In this document: positions 1 through 8,413 of the stretch, one piece after another
Layout of the letters: every line of letters starts with the position of its first letter
How positions within the stretch are numbered: the stretch's first letter is position 1
Assembly: GCA_002862305.1 (NCBI GenBank)
Contig: PKCS01000044.1
Coordinates: 1-64,000, forward strand
Length of the DNA: 64,000 nt
Reading direction: 5' to 3'
Origin: Phycisphaerae bacterium
GTDB taxonomy: Bacteria > Planctomycetota > Phycisphaerae > Phycisphaerales > SM1A02
Program-made: the position numbers and the translations under genes
The notes under the pieces: generated by a model
Databases searched by the model: none
Seen by the model: the letters and a program-made list of their open reading frames with translations, nothing else
Told to the model about the DNA's origin: nothing

Positions 1-177
1 GTCGTAGAGCTCGGTCCACGTCGCCTGGTTCTCCTCGGTGTACCCGTCGTATCGCTGGCCGATGTACATCGACGAGGGGTCGTCGAATCCGGGGGTGCCG
101 TAGTTGTCGGCGTAGCTCTGGGCTCGAGCCGCCTCCTGGTCGTCGATCATCTTGTCGTTGAGACTGCCGCTCATCAT
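1..177 (-). CDS. phhA: Aromatic amino acid (phenylalanine 4-) hydroxylase, N-terminal fragment
   Basis: Only the first 59 residues are inside the window; the gene runs off the left edge. The visible stretch ends in YTEENQATWTELYD, which matches the 'Y-[ST]-x-E-x(2)-x-x-W-x-x-L-Y' segment near the start of bacterial phenylalanine 4-hydroxylases, non-haem iron, pterin-dependent enzymes that convert Phe to Tyr. The catalytic 2-His-1-Glu triad would be beyond the edge and cannot be checked. The start ATG at 177 is favoured by a GGAGG placed 6 nt upstream. The call rests on one short motif; another aromatic hydroxylase of the same family is possible. Confidence 0.6.
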   Translation of the reverse strand, partial: MMSGSLNDKMIDDQEAARAQSYADNYGTPGFDDPSSMYIGQRYDGYTEENQATWTELYD

Positions 178-238
178 GGCGAACCTCCGTCCACTGGGTA
201 GTCCACTCTAGCATCACCGACGGCGATCGTTGAAGCGA

Positions 239-859
239 TCACCGGCAAATCAACTGCTTGAGCGCGGTTCGCGCGGATTCCTCGTCGTGGATCTGCCCCG
301 CGACGTCCAGCCTGACCACCTCGAATCGACCCCGCACGTCGAAGCCGAGTGGATCGACTCCCACCATCATCGGCTCGTTCAGCTCGATGTGCTTCTGTTC
401 GAGGCATGCGGACCTCATGCCGTCGATCATCGACTGGTTGGCCCAGCGACAGACCGCGGGCTCGATCCGGTGCAGTACGTTCGGGACGAGCAGTGCATCA
501 CCGTCGTAGAAGACCCCGTCGAGTCGCACCGCGTCGATGTGCATGATCGCCCACCGCACGTCCTCCGGCTCCCCGTGGTAGATCCGCCAGCGATCCGCGA
601 GGCCCCCGTCCCGTCCCTGCTCCTCGAACGACTCCAGGGTCACCATGACGTGCATGGAATGCTCCTCCTCGTCCGGGAGGTGCAGCACGGTGTCCCCCGC
701 GGTGAGCATCGCGACCATGACCGGTGCCACGATCCTTCCCTCGGGCTCCACCACGAACTTGATCGGGAGCACGTTCTCGTCGAACCGGATCAAGCCTTCG
801 AGGTGGCCTCGGAGGAAGGCGAGCGGCTGGCGTATCTGGTCGGTGATTCCGGTCTCCAT
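239..859 (-). CDS. Conserved hypothetical protein, possibly PNPOx-like split barrel
   Basis: A 206-residue soluble protein with no signal peptide or membrane segment. It starts METGITDQIRQPLAFLRGHL and contains a central beta-rich part (FVVEPEGRIVAPVMVAML, residues about 31-50), then WRIYHGEPEDVRW and an HID-x-VR segment. The style (acidic beta strands followed by a W-x(3)-HG motif) recalls pyridoxamine-phosphate-oxidase-like split barrels, but I cannot assign it. It is divergent from aroDE with 33 bp between starts; a TACCAT hexamer lies 9 nt upstream of the ATG. A much longer reading through aroDE on this strand is a high-GC shadow, so the start at 859 is preferred. Confidence 0.6.
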   Translation of the reverse strand: METGITDQIRQPLAFLRGHLEGLIRFDENVLPIKFVVEPEGRIVAPVMVAMLTAGDTVLHLPDEEEHSMHVMVTLESFEEQGRDGGLADRWRIYHGEPEDVRWAIMHIDAVRLDGVFYDGDALLVPNVLHRIEPAVCRWANQSMIDGMRSACLEQKHIELNEPMMVGVDPLGFDVRGRFEVVRLDVAGQIHDEESARTALKQLICR

Positions 860-880
860 GGTGCGTCGATGGTAGCGTGA

Positions 881-886
881 TAGCAT
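881..886 (+). promoter_or_regulatory. Putative -10 element of leaderless aroDE mRNA
   Basis: TAGCAT followed by exactly six bases (all C) and then ATG. The TANNNT-N6-ATG layout recurs at many genes in the window. No clear -35 is visible. Confidence 0.55.
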
Positions 887-892
887 CCCCCC

Positions 893-2506
893 ATGAGCCT
901 CCTCTGCGTCTCCATCACCGTCGCCTCTCCGGAGGACGTCCGCCCCGCCCTGGATGCGGCTTCCGTCGCCCGGGACCAGGGCGCCCGACTCGTCGAGTGG
1001 AGGGTGGACGGGCTCGCCGAGGAGCCCGACGCGCTGGAGCGGATCGGGACCCTGCTCCGCGAGAGTCCACTCCCCGGGATCCTCACCTGCCGGACCAGCC
1101 GGGAGGGTGGCCGCTGGGACGGCACGGACGTCGACCGGGTCTCGCTGATCGAGGCGCTCGGCGTCTCCGAGCATCCACCCCGGTACATCGACTTCGAGCT
1201 CGCGGACTACCTCAGAAGCGCGAACCTCAGGCAGAAGCTGATGCTGGTGGTCGATCACGACCAGCAGGCCCGGAACCTCGAGACCGGGTTGATCCTCTCC
1301 TCGCACGACTTCGAGGGGCGTCCCAACGACCTCACCCAGCGAGTGGCCGCGATGGCCGAGCAGCCCCCGGCCGCGGTCTCGAAGATCGTCTGGCAGGCTC
1401 GCTCGCTGCGGGACAACCTGGAGGCATTCGAACTCCTCCATCATCGATCCAAGCCGACCATCGCCCTCTGCATGGGCCCCTTCGGTGAGATGAGCCGGAT
1501 CCTGGCCCCGAAGTTCGGCGGCTTCCTCAGCTTCGCGAGCCCCGAGGACGCCGAACCCACCGCACCCGGCCAGCTCGGGGTGCAGGAGCTGCGTTCCGTC
1601 TTCCGCTTCGATTCGATCGGGCCCGCCACCCGGACCTACGGCATCGTCGGCTGGCCGGTCGCGGGTTCGTGGAGCCCGGTCGTCCACAACGCGGGGTTCG
1701 ACGCGATCGAACACGACGGGGTCTTCCTCCGGTTGCCCGTCGCCCCCGGCTGGGAACCCTTCAAGGCCACGGTGGGGGCGCTGATCGACCACCGGGGACT
1801 CGACTTCTCCGGGGCGAGCGTGACCATGCCGCACAAGGAACACCTGGTCCGCTTCATTCGCGAGTGGGGGGGGACGCTGGATCCACTCAGCGACTGGTGT
1901 GGTGCGGCGAACACCCTGGTGGTCGAACCTTCCGGCGCGTTGCGCGGCTGCAACACCGACGCGCCCGCCGCCGTCGACTGCCTGCTCGAGGCGATGGCCT
2001 GCGAACGGGACGAGCTGTCCGGAACCCGGATCGCGGTCCTCGGCGCCGGCGGGGTGGCTCGTGCGATCACCGCGGGCCTGCTCGACGCCGGAGCGGACGT
2101 GGTGGTCGCGAATCGAACCCGCGCGCGCGCGGAGGCAATGGTCGAGGAGCTGTCGAGCCGCGCGCCCGACCATGCCGGGATGCTCCGAGTGGGGGATCGC
2201 AATGGTCTCGTCGGCGAGAAGTTCGATGCCTTCGTCAACGCGACCTCGCTCGGCTCGCCCGCCGGTGAACACCCCGAGGATTCACCGCTTCCCGACGACG
2301 TGGTGCTTGATGACGCCACCACGGTCCTTGATTCGGTCTACGCGCCCACCCCGACCCCGCTGCTCCTGCAGGCACTCCAGGGTGGCGCGCGCGTCGCCTC
2401 CGGAGGGTCGATGTTCCTCCGCCAGGCGGAACGGCAGTTCACCCTCTGGACCGGCAGGGAGGTCCCGGCGGGCGTGATGACCGCCGCCCTGGCGTCCCGG
2501 CGCTGA
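893..2506 (+). CDS. aroDE: Bifunctional 3-dehydroquinate dehydratase (type I) / shikimate dehydrogenase
   Basis: A 537-residue fusion that catalyses two consecutive steps of the shikimate pathway: dehydroquinate to dehydroshikimate, then NADPH reduction to shikimate. The AroD half (about 1-235) shows EWRVD at 35-39, the catalytic His in SSHDFEGRP (H138), the Schiff-base Lys in VSKIVWQAR (K164) and the C-terminal APGQLG. The AroE half (about 245-535) shows GWPVAGSWSPVVHN for substrate binding, the catalytic Lys of TMPHKE (K315), CNTDAP (D356), the Rossmann loop GAGGVAR (384-390) and VNATSLGSP. This fusion is known from plants and some bacteria including planctomycetes. The ATG at 893 has no Shine-Dalgarno but a TAGCAT hexamer exactly 6 nt upstream, suggesting a leaderless mRNA. 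aroC lies about 7.5 kb away. Confidence 0.95.
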   Translation: MSLLCVSITVASPEDVRPALDAASVARDQGARLVEWRVDGLAEEPDALERIGTLLRESPLPGILTCRTSREGGRWDGTDVDRVSLIEALGVSEHPPRYIDFELADYLRSANLRQKLMLVVDHDQQARNLETGLILSSHDFEGRPNDLTQRVAAMAEQPPAAVSKIVWQARSLRDNLEAFELLHHRSKPTIALCMGPFGEMSRILAPKFGGFLSFASPEDAEPTAPGQLGVQELRSVFRFDSIGPATRTYGIVGWPVAGSWSPVVHNAGFDAIEHDGVFLRLPVAPGWEPFKATVGALIDHRGLDFSGASVTMPHKEHLVRFIREWGGTLDPLSDWCGAANTLVVEPSGALRGCNTDAPAAVDCLLEAMACERDELSGTRIAVLGAGGVARAITAGLLDAGADVVVANRTRARAEAMVEELSSRAPDHAGMLRVGDRNGLVGEKFDAFVNATSLGSPAGEHPEDSPLPDDVVLDDATTVLDSVYAPTPTPLLLQALQGGARVASGGSMFLRQAERQFTLWTGREVPAGVMTAALASRR

Positions 2507-2617
2507 TCGGCTCGCCACGTGCACGAACCCGCGGCGCGTTCGCGGCAGGCACCCTCCGCAGGTCCCGCGCTCCCTCCTCGCGGTCCTCGAACTGCTGGAG
2601 CAGGGAACTCATGGGAG

Positions 2618-3421
2618 TCAGCCCGAGCCGTGACCCTTCGGTCGAATCGGCCCCGGCATCAGTCTGACCATCAGTTTCCGGGGCAGCAGCCAGAGGAGCG
2701 CCCGGATCGCCCGGTTCGTCCGGCCGATCACCACTTCCGGCCGGTTGCGCTCGCACGCACGCCAGCTTTCCGCGACCACTTCCTCGCTCGTCTTCCACAT
2801 CACCTTCGGGAGCCTGTTCATCTGCTCGCGGTTGCCCAGGACGTCGTGGAACTCGCTCCAGGTGTAGCCCGGGCAGCTCGCGGTGACGTGGACGTTGGTT
2901 CCGCGGTGATCGAGCCAGGCCGCCCAGCTGAAGGAGACCATGAAGCGCTTGACCCCCACGTAGAGACCGCCTGCGGTCTCGGGCGCGAACGACGCGAGCG
3001 ATGCGATGTTGATGATGCGCCCGTAGTCGCGTTCGGCCATCCCCGGCAGGACGGAATGCATCAGCTCGAGCTGGCTGGTCGCCATCACCTCGAGGAAGCC
3101 TCGGACGTCGTTCCACGGGAGTTCGAACGCGCTCTTCTTCAGCGAATAGCCGGCGCAGTTGATCAGGACGTCGACCTCGCGACCGGCGGTCCGGATCCTC
3201 TCGAGGGTCGCCTGCGCGGCGGTGGCTTCCGAGTAGTCGGCGACGATCGTCAGGACCTCGATCCCGTGTCGTCCAACCAGTTCCGCACGGAGTGCCTCGA
3301 GCCGATCCTCCCGACGAGCCGCGATCGCGAGGTCGAAGCCACGCTCGGCCAGGAAGCATGCGAACGCCCGGCCGATTCCGGCGGAGGCGCCGGTCACCAG
3401 CGCCAGCCGGCGCTCGCTCAC
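2618..3421 (-). CDS. Short-chain dehydrogenase/reductase (SDR) family protein
   Basis: 267 residues, the classical SDR size. The NAD(P)-binding TGASAGIG is at 10-17, NCAG (usual NNAG) at 88-91, catalytic Ser141 in NIASLAS, and the Y-x(3)-K pair at Y154 and K158. The positively charged pair in AARRED after beta-2 suggests NADP(H) preference (inference). Residues 220-255 are basic and hydrophobic (ALLWLLPRKLMVRLM), possibly a peripheral membrane contact. The substrate cannot be read from sequence. The start overlaps the hslU stop by 4 bp (ATGA), so the two are translationally coupled. Confidence 0.85.
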   Translation of the reverse strand: MSERRLALVTGASAGIGRAFACFLAERGFDLAIAARREDRLEALRAELVGRHGIEVLTIVADYSEATAAQATLERIRTAGREVDVLINCAGYSLKKSAFELPWNDVRGFLEVMATSQLELMHSVLPGMAERDYGRIINIASLASFAPETAGGLYVGVKRFMVSFSWAAWLDHRGTNVHVTASCPGYTWSEFHDVLGNREQMNRLPKVMWKTSEEVVAESWRACERNRPEVVIGRTNRAIRALLWLLPRKLMVRLMPGPIRPKGHGSG

Positions 3422-4788
3422 AGGACGAACCGTCCGAGGTCCTCGTCCCCGACCACCGCCGCCAGCTTCTCTCGGACGAAGGTGCCGTCGATGGTCACCC
3501 TGGTCTCGCCTCGTGCCACCATCTCCGAGGCGTCGAACGCGATCTCCTCGAAGACCTGTTCCATGATCGTCATCAGTCGTCGCGCCCCGATGTTCTCCAT
3601 CCGCTCGTTGGCCTCCGCGGCGAGATCCGCCATCGCGTCGATCGCGTCCTCCTCGAAGGTGACCTCGAGCTCCTCGGTCGAGAGCAGTGCCGCCTGCTGC
3701 TCGGTCAGGGATGCGTGGGGTTCCAGCAGGATCCTGCGGAAGTCCTCCCGCGTCAGTGCCTCGAGTTCCACGCGGATCGGGAAACGACCCTGGAGTTCCG
3801 GCATGAGGTCGCTGACCTTCGCTCCCTGGAAGGCGCCCGCGGCGATGAAGAGGATGTTGTCGGTGTGGACGATGCCGTGCTTGGTGTTGACCGCGCAGCC
3901 CTCCACGATCGGGAGGAGGTCCCGCTGGACACCCTGGCGACTGACCTCGCCGGAGCCGCCTCGGTCGCTGATCGCGATCTTGTCGATCTCGTCGATGAAG
4001 ATGATCCCGGACTGCTCGGTTCGCTCGAGGGCTCGCTCGAGGATCTTGTCCTGATCGACGAGCTTCTCGGTCTCCTCCTCGGCGAGGATCTGGATCGCGC
4101 GCGCCACGGTGGTGGTCCTGCGGTGCCGGGTCTCGGGCACCAGCTTCTCGAGCATCGAGCCCAGTCCCTGCTCCATCTGGTCGTTCCCACCGCCCATCAT
4201 GGGGATCGTCGGACGCTCTCGGACCATGATCTCGAGCTCCCGGTCATCGAAGAAGCCCTCGTCCAGCTTGGTCCGCATCTTGGCCCGGACCCGATCGTGG
4301 GTCGCTTCCGCCCCCGGGGCTGGTGCTCCGTCGGATGGATCCCGGTCGTCCTGCTCGACCGGGTCTCCGATCGCCTCCCCCAGCAGGAGGGAGACCACGC
4401 GGTCCCGGGCGGCGTCCTCGGCCCGGGAGGCCACCTCCCTGGCGTCGAAATCCCGGATCATCTTGATCGCGGTCTCCAGCAGGTCCCGGACCATCGACTC
4501 GACATCCCGCCCGACGTACCCGACTTCGGTGAATTTTGTGGCCTCCACCTTGATGAAGGGTGCCTCCACGAGCTGGGCGAGCCGGCGGGCGATCTCGGTC
4601 TTGCCCACCCCCGTCGGCCCGATCATCACGATGTTCCGTGGGGTGATCTCATCCGCGATCTCGCGGGATAACCTCATTCTCCTCCATCGGTTACGAACCG
4701 CGACCGCGACCGCCCGCTTGGCGGCCTCCTGTCCGACGATGTGGCGATCGAGCGCACTGACGATCTCGCTGGGTGTCTTCGAGCTCAT
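3418..4788 (-). CDS. hslU: ATP-dependent protease ATPase subunit HslU (ClpY)
   Basis: 456 residues, typical for HslU, the AAA+ unfoldase that feeds substrates to the HslV peptidase. The N-terminal HIVGQEAAKRAVAVA is diagnostic, Walker A GPTGVGKT is at 57-64 and Walker B IFIDEID near 263-269. An acidic insert around 170-200 fits the HslU I-domain. The protein ends DEDLGRFVL, the C-terminal tail that docks into HslV, so a functional HslV partner is expected, yet none is adjacent (usually hslV sits directly upstream). The start is ATG 4788, preceded by TACCAT and exactly 6 nt (leaderless pattern). Confidence 0.95.
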   Translation of the reverse strand: MSSKTPSEIVSALDRHIVGQEAAKRAVAVAVRNRWRRMRLSREIADEITPRNIVMIGPTGVGKTEIARRLAQLVEAPFIKVEATKFTEVGYVGRDVESMVRDLLETAIKMIRDFDAREVASRAEDAARDRVVSLLLGEAIGDPVEQDDRDPSDGAPAPGAEATHDRVRAKMRTKLDEGFFDDRELEIMVRERPTIPMMGGGNDQMEQGLGSMLEKLVPETRHRRTTTVARAIQILAEEETEKLVDQDKILERALERTEQSGIIFIDEIDKIAISDRGGSGEVSRQGVQRDLLPIVEGCAVNTKHGIVHTDNILFIAAGAFQGAKVSDLMPELQGRFPIRVELEALTREDFRRILLEPHASLTEQQAALLSTEELEVTFEEDAIDAMADLAAEANERMENIGARRLMTIMEQVFEEIAFDASEMVARGETRVTIDGTFVREKLAAVVGDEDLGRFVL

Positions 4789-4794
4789 GGATCC

Positions 4795-4800
4795 ATGGTA
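4795..4800 (-). promoter_or_regulatory. Putative -10 element of leaderless hslU mRNA
   Basis: On the minus strand TACCAT, six bases, then ATG. No Shine-Dalgarno is present. Confidence 0.5.
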
Positions 4801-4985
4801 GTTGGGATGGTTCGTCCCGGAGCTCGCCGGGCTTGCCGAAACCCCGGAAACAGCTGATACTCTTCCGTCCGACCGGTACGTGGTGTGCCGGTCTCCCTCC
4901 CCGCGCCGGGGGGGGTACACGTCCACCGTATGGTCCGCAGCCTCCTGTGGAATCTCCCATACCAACTGGAATCGGAAGCTTACCC

Positions 4986-5834
4986 ATGATGAAGACGACC
5001 ATGTGTGGCGTTCTGGCAGCCGGTCTCGCGGCCTCCACCGGATACGCCCAGTCAGTGCACGAACTCCTGGGGATGAACGTTCCCGCGGCCCAGGCCCCCC
5101 CGACCCCCGCCGAGACCGGGCACGCCAGCGCCGAGGAATCGCCCTTCTTCGTCGCCTGGACCGTCGATCCCGTGATCGCGGGGACCACGAACACCAAGGA
5201 AGACGACAGCACCACCACCCAGGGCTTCGCCCTTCAGGGTGGAAAGATCCGCTACAACGTCGGTGTCGGCACCAGCGTCACCTTCGGCTGGCGCATCCCG
5301 GATTCCTACCTGTTCCTCCAGTTCTCCGCCGGGTTCACCTGGAACGGCGTCCAGTCCTTCGATGCCGACATCCAGATCGCCGGCAACCCCGCAGGCAATC
5401 TGTCCGGCGGGTCCGGCCACCTCTACCAGGTCCCGCTCCTCTTCACCCCCGGATTCGAGTTCGACCTCCCCGGCGGCTGGCCGTTCATGAACGGTGCCCT
5501 GATCCGCGTCGGCCCCACGGTCGGTGCCGTCTACCAGGACCTCCAGGTGGACGACATCCGGCGCAACGCCCCGGGTGGTGGTGCGGAGCCGACCTACAGC
5601 TTCGGAGCCGACAACTGGGCGTTCGCCTACGGGGCCTTCGTCGACCTCGAGTTCTTCCTCAGCCACAACATCTCCCTGGTGCTCGGTTACCAGTTCTTCG
5701 CGACCACCAGCATGAACTACGGTCGCCTCGTCGAGACCTCGACGACCGGTGCCGTCGTCACCGGTGGCGACCAGGTGAAGGCCAACTCGACCTACACCAA
5801 CGTGGTCAAGTGCGGATTGAGCTTCTACTTCTGA
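4986..5834 (+). CDS. Predicted outer-membrane beta-barrel protein
   Basis: 282 residues with a Sec signal peptide (MMKTTMCGVLAAGLAASTGYA, cleavage expected after ...GYA-Q). The mature part alternates polar and hydrophobic residues typical of barrel strands, rich in Gly/Tyr/Phe, with segments such as FGWRIPDSYLFLQFSAGF, FAYGAFVDLEFFLSHNISL and LVLGYQFFA. It ends in SFYF, the terminal aromatic that the BAM complex recognises. It resembles OmpW/opacity-type small barrels in size but I cannot name a family. A monocistronic unit: it is followed by two strong hairpins before the dehydrogenase gene. Confidence 0.75.
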   Translation: MMKTTMCGVLAAGLAASTGYAQSVHELLGMNVPAAQAPPTPAETGHASAEESPFFVAWTVDPVIAGTTNTKEDDSTTTQGFALQGGKIRYNVGVGTSVTFGWRIPDSYLFLQFSAGFTWNGVQSFDADIQIAGNPAGNLSGGSGHLYQVPLLFTPGFEFDLPGGWPFMNGALIRVGPTVGAVYQDLQVDDIRRNAPGGGAEPTYSFGADNWAFAYGAFVDLEFFLSHNISLVLGYQFFATTSMNYGRLVETSTTGAVVTGGDQVKANSTYTNVVKCGLSFYF

Positions 5835-5843
5835 TCCACCCCT

Positions 5844-5868
5844 CCGTCCGCGGTCTCTTCGCGGACGG
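5844..5868 (+). terminator. Hairpin downstream of outer-membrane protein gene
   Basis: CCGTCCGCG and CGCGGACGG form a 9-bp stem around a 7-nt loop ten bases after the stop codon. Confidence 0.5.
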
Positions 5869-5886
5869 GGCCTGCTGATCCACCCT

Positions 5887-5914
5887 CAGGGGCCGGGCCT
5901 TCGCCCGGCCCCTG
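5887..5914 (+). terminator. Strong rho-independent-type terminator
   Basis: A perfect 12-bp stem (CAGGGGCCGGGC / GCCCGGCCCCTG) with a cttc tetraloop, followed by attctt. It separates the barrel gene from the dehydrogenase gene at 5945. Confidence 0.75.
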
Positions 5915-5944
5915 ATTCTTGGCACCCGGTGAGGAACCCGATCG

Positions 5945-7474
5945 ATGACCGAGCCCCTCCTGATCGCCGACCAATGGTGTTCCCCGCCCCCGGACGGTGC
6001 GACCTTCCATTCCTTCGACCCCGTCTCCGGGGCCCGGAATCCCGAGCGCTTCCCGGTGTCCGACTGGGCTCAGCTGGAACGGATCGCGGAGGTCGCTCGC
6101 ACCGCCACCATCGCCCTGCGGGAGACCCCGCCCGGACGGATCGCCACCTTCCTGGAGCGATTCGCGGAGGCCATCGAGGGCGAGTCCGACGCACTCGCCG
6201 CGGCCGCGGCCCGGGAGACGGCCCTCCCCCTGGACACCCGGCTGCTGGGCGTCGAGCTGCCGAGGACCGTCGCCCAGCTGAGGGCGGCCGCCGAGGCCGC
6301 CCGGGACCAGTCGCCGGAGGGCTGGCGCCGGCCCCGCATCGACCGGGACGCCGACATCCGCTCGGTGCTCGAGCCCCTCGACGGGGCGGTGCTGGTGATG
6401 GGACCCAACAATTTCCCGTTCGCCTTCAACGCGATCTCCGGAGGGGACTTCGCCGCCGCCCTCGCCGCCGGCAACAGCATCATCGCCAAGGGCCATCCGG
6501 CCCACCCCCTGACCACCCAGCTGCTCGCCCGCTGCGCCGCGAGCGCACTCCGGGACGCTTCCCTCCCCGCGGGGACCGTGCAGTGCTTCTACCACGCGGC
6601 GCACCGGGACGTCGCCCGCCTCATCGAGCACCCGGCGGTGGCCGCGGTGGCCTTCACCGGTGGCGAGTCCGCGGGTCGTGCGGTCAAGTCCGCCGCGGAT
6701 CGGTCCGGCACCATCTGCTCCCTCGAGATGTCGAGCCTGAACCCGGTGGTGCTCTGCCCGGGGCTGGACGAGGAGGAACTCGACGCCTTCGCCGAGCAAT
6801 GGGGCGCCTCCGTGCTGATGGGTTCGGGACAGTTCTGCACCAAACCCGGGATCTGCTTCATGCTCGGGGAGCAGGCGGCGGCCGATCGAGTCGTCTCCGC
6901 GGTCGCGGGCCGATTCTCGGAGTCCCCCGCGATGCCCCTGCTCACCGAGACCCTGGTCCGGGAGCTCGACTCGGGCGTGCAGCAGCTGCAGGACGCCGGG
7001 GCGGTCCTCGAATGCGGGGGCACTCCCGGGGACTCCCCGGGCTTCCACTTCCAACCCACCCTGCTCAGGGTCAACACCCCGACGTTCCTCGAGATGCCCG
7101 TCACGTTCCAGAGGGAGCTCTTCGGTCCGGCCGCGGTGGTGGTCGACTGCGAGGATCGAGACCAGCTCGAATGCTGCATCGGCTCGCTGGGCGGGCAGCT
7201 CACCTGCTGCGTGTGGACCGGCGGACGCCTCCCCGATCCCGCCCTGGGCCGGGACCTCGGCCGGATCCTGCGCCCGCTCTGCGGGCGGCTTCTCCGGAAC
7301 AAGATGCCCACCGGGGTGGCGGTGACCGACGCGATGGTCCACGGTGGGCCGTTCCCCGCGACCGCGCATCCCGGCTTCACGGCGGTCGGACTGCCCGAAT
7401 CGATTCATCGATTCGCGGCCCGTCGCTGCTACGACGGGGTCCCGGAGGACGAGCTTCCCGCGATCCTGAGGTGA
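5945..7474 (+). CDS. Aldehyde dehydrogenase, probable 2,5-dioxovalerate (alpha-ketoglutarate semialdehyde) dehydrogenase
   Basis: 509 residues of the ALDH superfamily. Key residues are visible: PNNFP with the oxyanion Asn156, Lys182 in IIAKGHP for cofactor, FTGG at 237-240, the general base Glu261 (LEMSSLNP) and the nucleophile Cys298 in GSGQFCTKPG. The GxGQxCTxPG context and FPFAFN after the catalytic Asn are typical of the ketoglutarate-semialdehyde dehydrogenase subgroup. It lies tail-to-tail (7 bp between the stops) with a DapA-like gene and a hydroxyproline epimerase, fitting the last step of hydroxyproline degradation to 2-oxoglutarate. AGGAA precedes the ATG. Substrate assignment is inference from neighbours and subgroup motifs. 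Confidence 0.85.
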   Translation: MTEPLLIADQWCSPPPDGATFHSFDPVSGARNPERFPVSDWAQLERIAEVARTATIALRETPPGRIATFLERFAEAIEGESDALAAAAARETALPLDTRLLGVELPRTVAQLRAAAEAARDQSPEGWRRPRIDRDADIRSVLEPLDGAVLVMGPNNFPFAFNAISGGDFAAALAAGNSIIAKGHPAHPLTTQLLARCAASALRDASLPAGTVQCFYHAAHRDVARLIEHPAVAAVAFTGGESAGRAVKSAADRSGTICSLEMSSLNPVVLCPGLDEEELDAFAEQWGASVLMGSGQFCTKPGICFMLGEQAAADRVVSAVAGRFSESPAMPLLTETLVRELDSGVQQLQDAGAVLECGGTPGDSPGFHFQPTLLRVNTPTFLEMPVTFQRELFGPAAVVVDCEDRDQLECCIGSLGGQLTCCVWTGGRLPDPALGRDLGRILRPLCGRLLRNKMPTGVAVTDAMVHGGPFPATAHPGFTAVGLPESIHRFAARRCYDGVPEDELPAILR

Positions 7475-7475
7475 T

Positions 7476-7489
7476 CCCCCGCTAGGGGG
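7476..7489. terminator. Short hairpin between convergent genes
   Basis: CCCCC-gcta-GGGGG just after the dehydrogenase stop, overlapping the stop codon of the opposite gene. Too short to be sure it terminates transcription. Confidence 0.3.
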
Positions 7490-8384
7490 CCGCGTGGTTC
7501 ATCTTGGCCTCCGCGATCGCGAGCAGCGCGGCCTCCCGGGCCGGGCCCCTCAGTGGGATCCGGGGAAGCCGGAGTCGTTCGCTTCCGAGGCCGAACTCCT
7601 GCTGGCAGAGCTTCACGAGGTGCACGAACTCCGGGACCGCGTCCATGCGGAGCAGGGGCAGGAACCACTCGTAGAGGGTCCGGCATTCCTCGACCGGTCC
7701 GTTTCGTGCGAGCTCGAACAGTCGCACGCTCTCCACCGGCAATGCGTTCACCAGGCCGGCGATCCACCCGCACGCGCCCGCCGACACCGCCTCGACCACC
7801 AGGTCGTCGATGCCCGCGAAGATCGCCAGCCGGTCGCCGAGGATCTCCCGTATCGCGGTGATCCGGCGGAGGTCGCCCGAGGATTCCTTGACCGCGTGGA
7901 GGTTCGGGTATCGGTCCGCGAGCACCCCGATCTGGTCCGGTCGAAGGTCCGTCTCGTAGGCGACGGGATTGTTGTAGAGCATCGCGGAGAGGGGGGTCGC
8001 CTGCAGCACCGCGTCGAAGTGCGCCTCCGTCTCCTCCCAGCGGCCCGAATAGGCGTACGGGGGCAGGATCATCAGGCCCTGGCAGCCACTTGCCTCCGCG
8101 GCCACCGCGATCCGCACCGCCTCCGCCGTCGACAGCGCACCCACCGCCGCGATCACCGGAGCTCGTCCGTCGAGCTCCTCGGCGAGTCCCTGCCAGATCG
8201 CCCGCTTCTCGTCCGGCTCCAGCACGCCACCCTCCCCGAGGGATCCCGGGGTGACCAGTCCGGTGCAGCCGGCCTCGACCATCTGTCGTGCATGCCTCCG
8301 CATGAATCCCAGGTCGATCGCACCCTGGTCGTCGAAGGGAGTGGTGATCGCCGGCATCACGCCGATCCAGTCTTCCTTGATCAT
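7482..8384 (-). CDS. DapA-family lyase, probable pyrroline-4-hydroxy-2-carboxylate deaminase
   Basis: 300 residues, a TIM-barrel Schiff-base aldolase/deaminase of the dihydrodipicolinate synthase family. Lys166 (HAVKESSGD) is the Schiff-base residue and Tyr137 (MLYNNP) the conserved Tyr; the GTTGE motif of true DapA is replaced by GSLGEGG (47-53), which argues against dihydrodipicolinate synthase. Directly downstream of the hydroxyproline epimerase on the same strand (29 bp gap, strong GAGGAGG upstream of the ATG), so the likely role is deamination of 1-pyrroline-4-hydroxy-2-carboxylate to alpha-ketoglutarate semialdehyde. Family is certain; substrate is inferred from context. Confidence 0.85.
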   Translation of the reverse strand: MIKEDWIGVMPAITTPFDDQGAIDLGFMRRHARQMVEAGCTGLVTPGSLGEGGVLEPDEKRAIWQGLAEELDGRAPVIAAVGALSTAEAVRIAVAAEASGCQGLMILPPYAYSGRWEETEAHFDAVLQATPLSAMLYNNPVAYETDLRPDQIGVLADRYPNLHAVKESSGDLRRITAIREILGDRLAIFAGIDDLVVEAVSAGACGWIAGLVNALPVESVRLFELARNGPVEECRTLYEWFLPLLRMDAVPEFVHLVKLCQQEFGLGSERLRLPRIPLRGPAREAALLAIAEAKMNHAAP

Positions 8385-8413
8385 GAGTCCTCCTCTGTTC
8401 GCGTGGCTTGCGG

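Noticed and set aside
239-2272. A 677-codon minus-strand open frame running antisense through aroDE
   Set aside because: High-GC shadow of aroDE; only its last 207 codons, downstream of ATG 859, look like a real protein.
7482-8384. Dihydrodipicolinate synthase (dapA)
   Set aside because: GTTGE motif replaced by GSLGEGG and the gene is coupled to a hydroxyproline epimerase.
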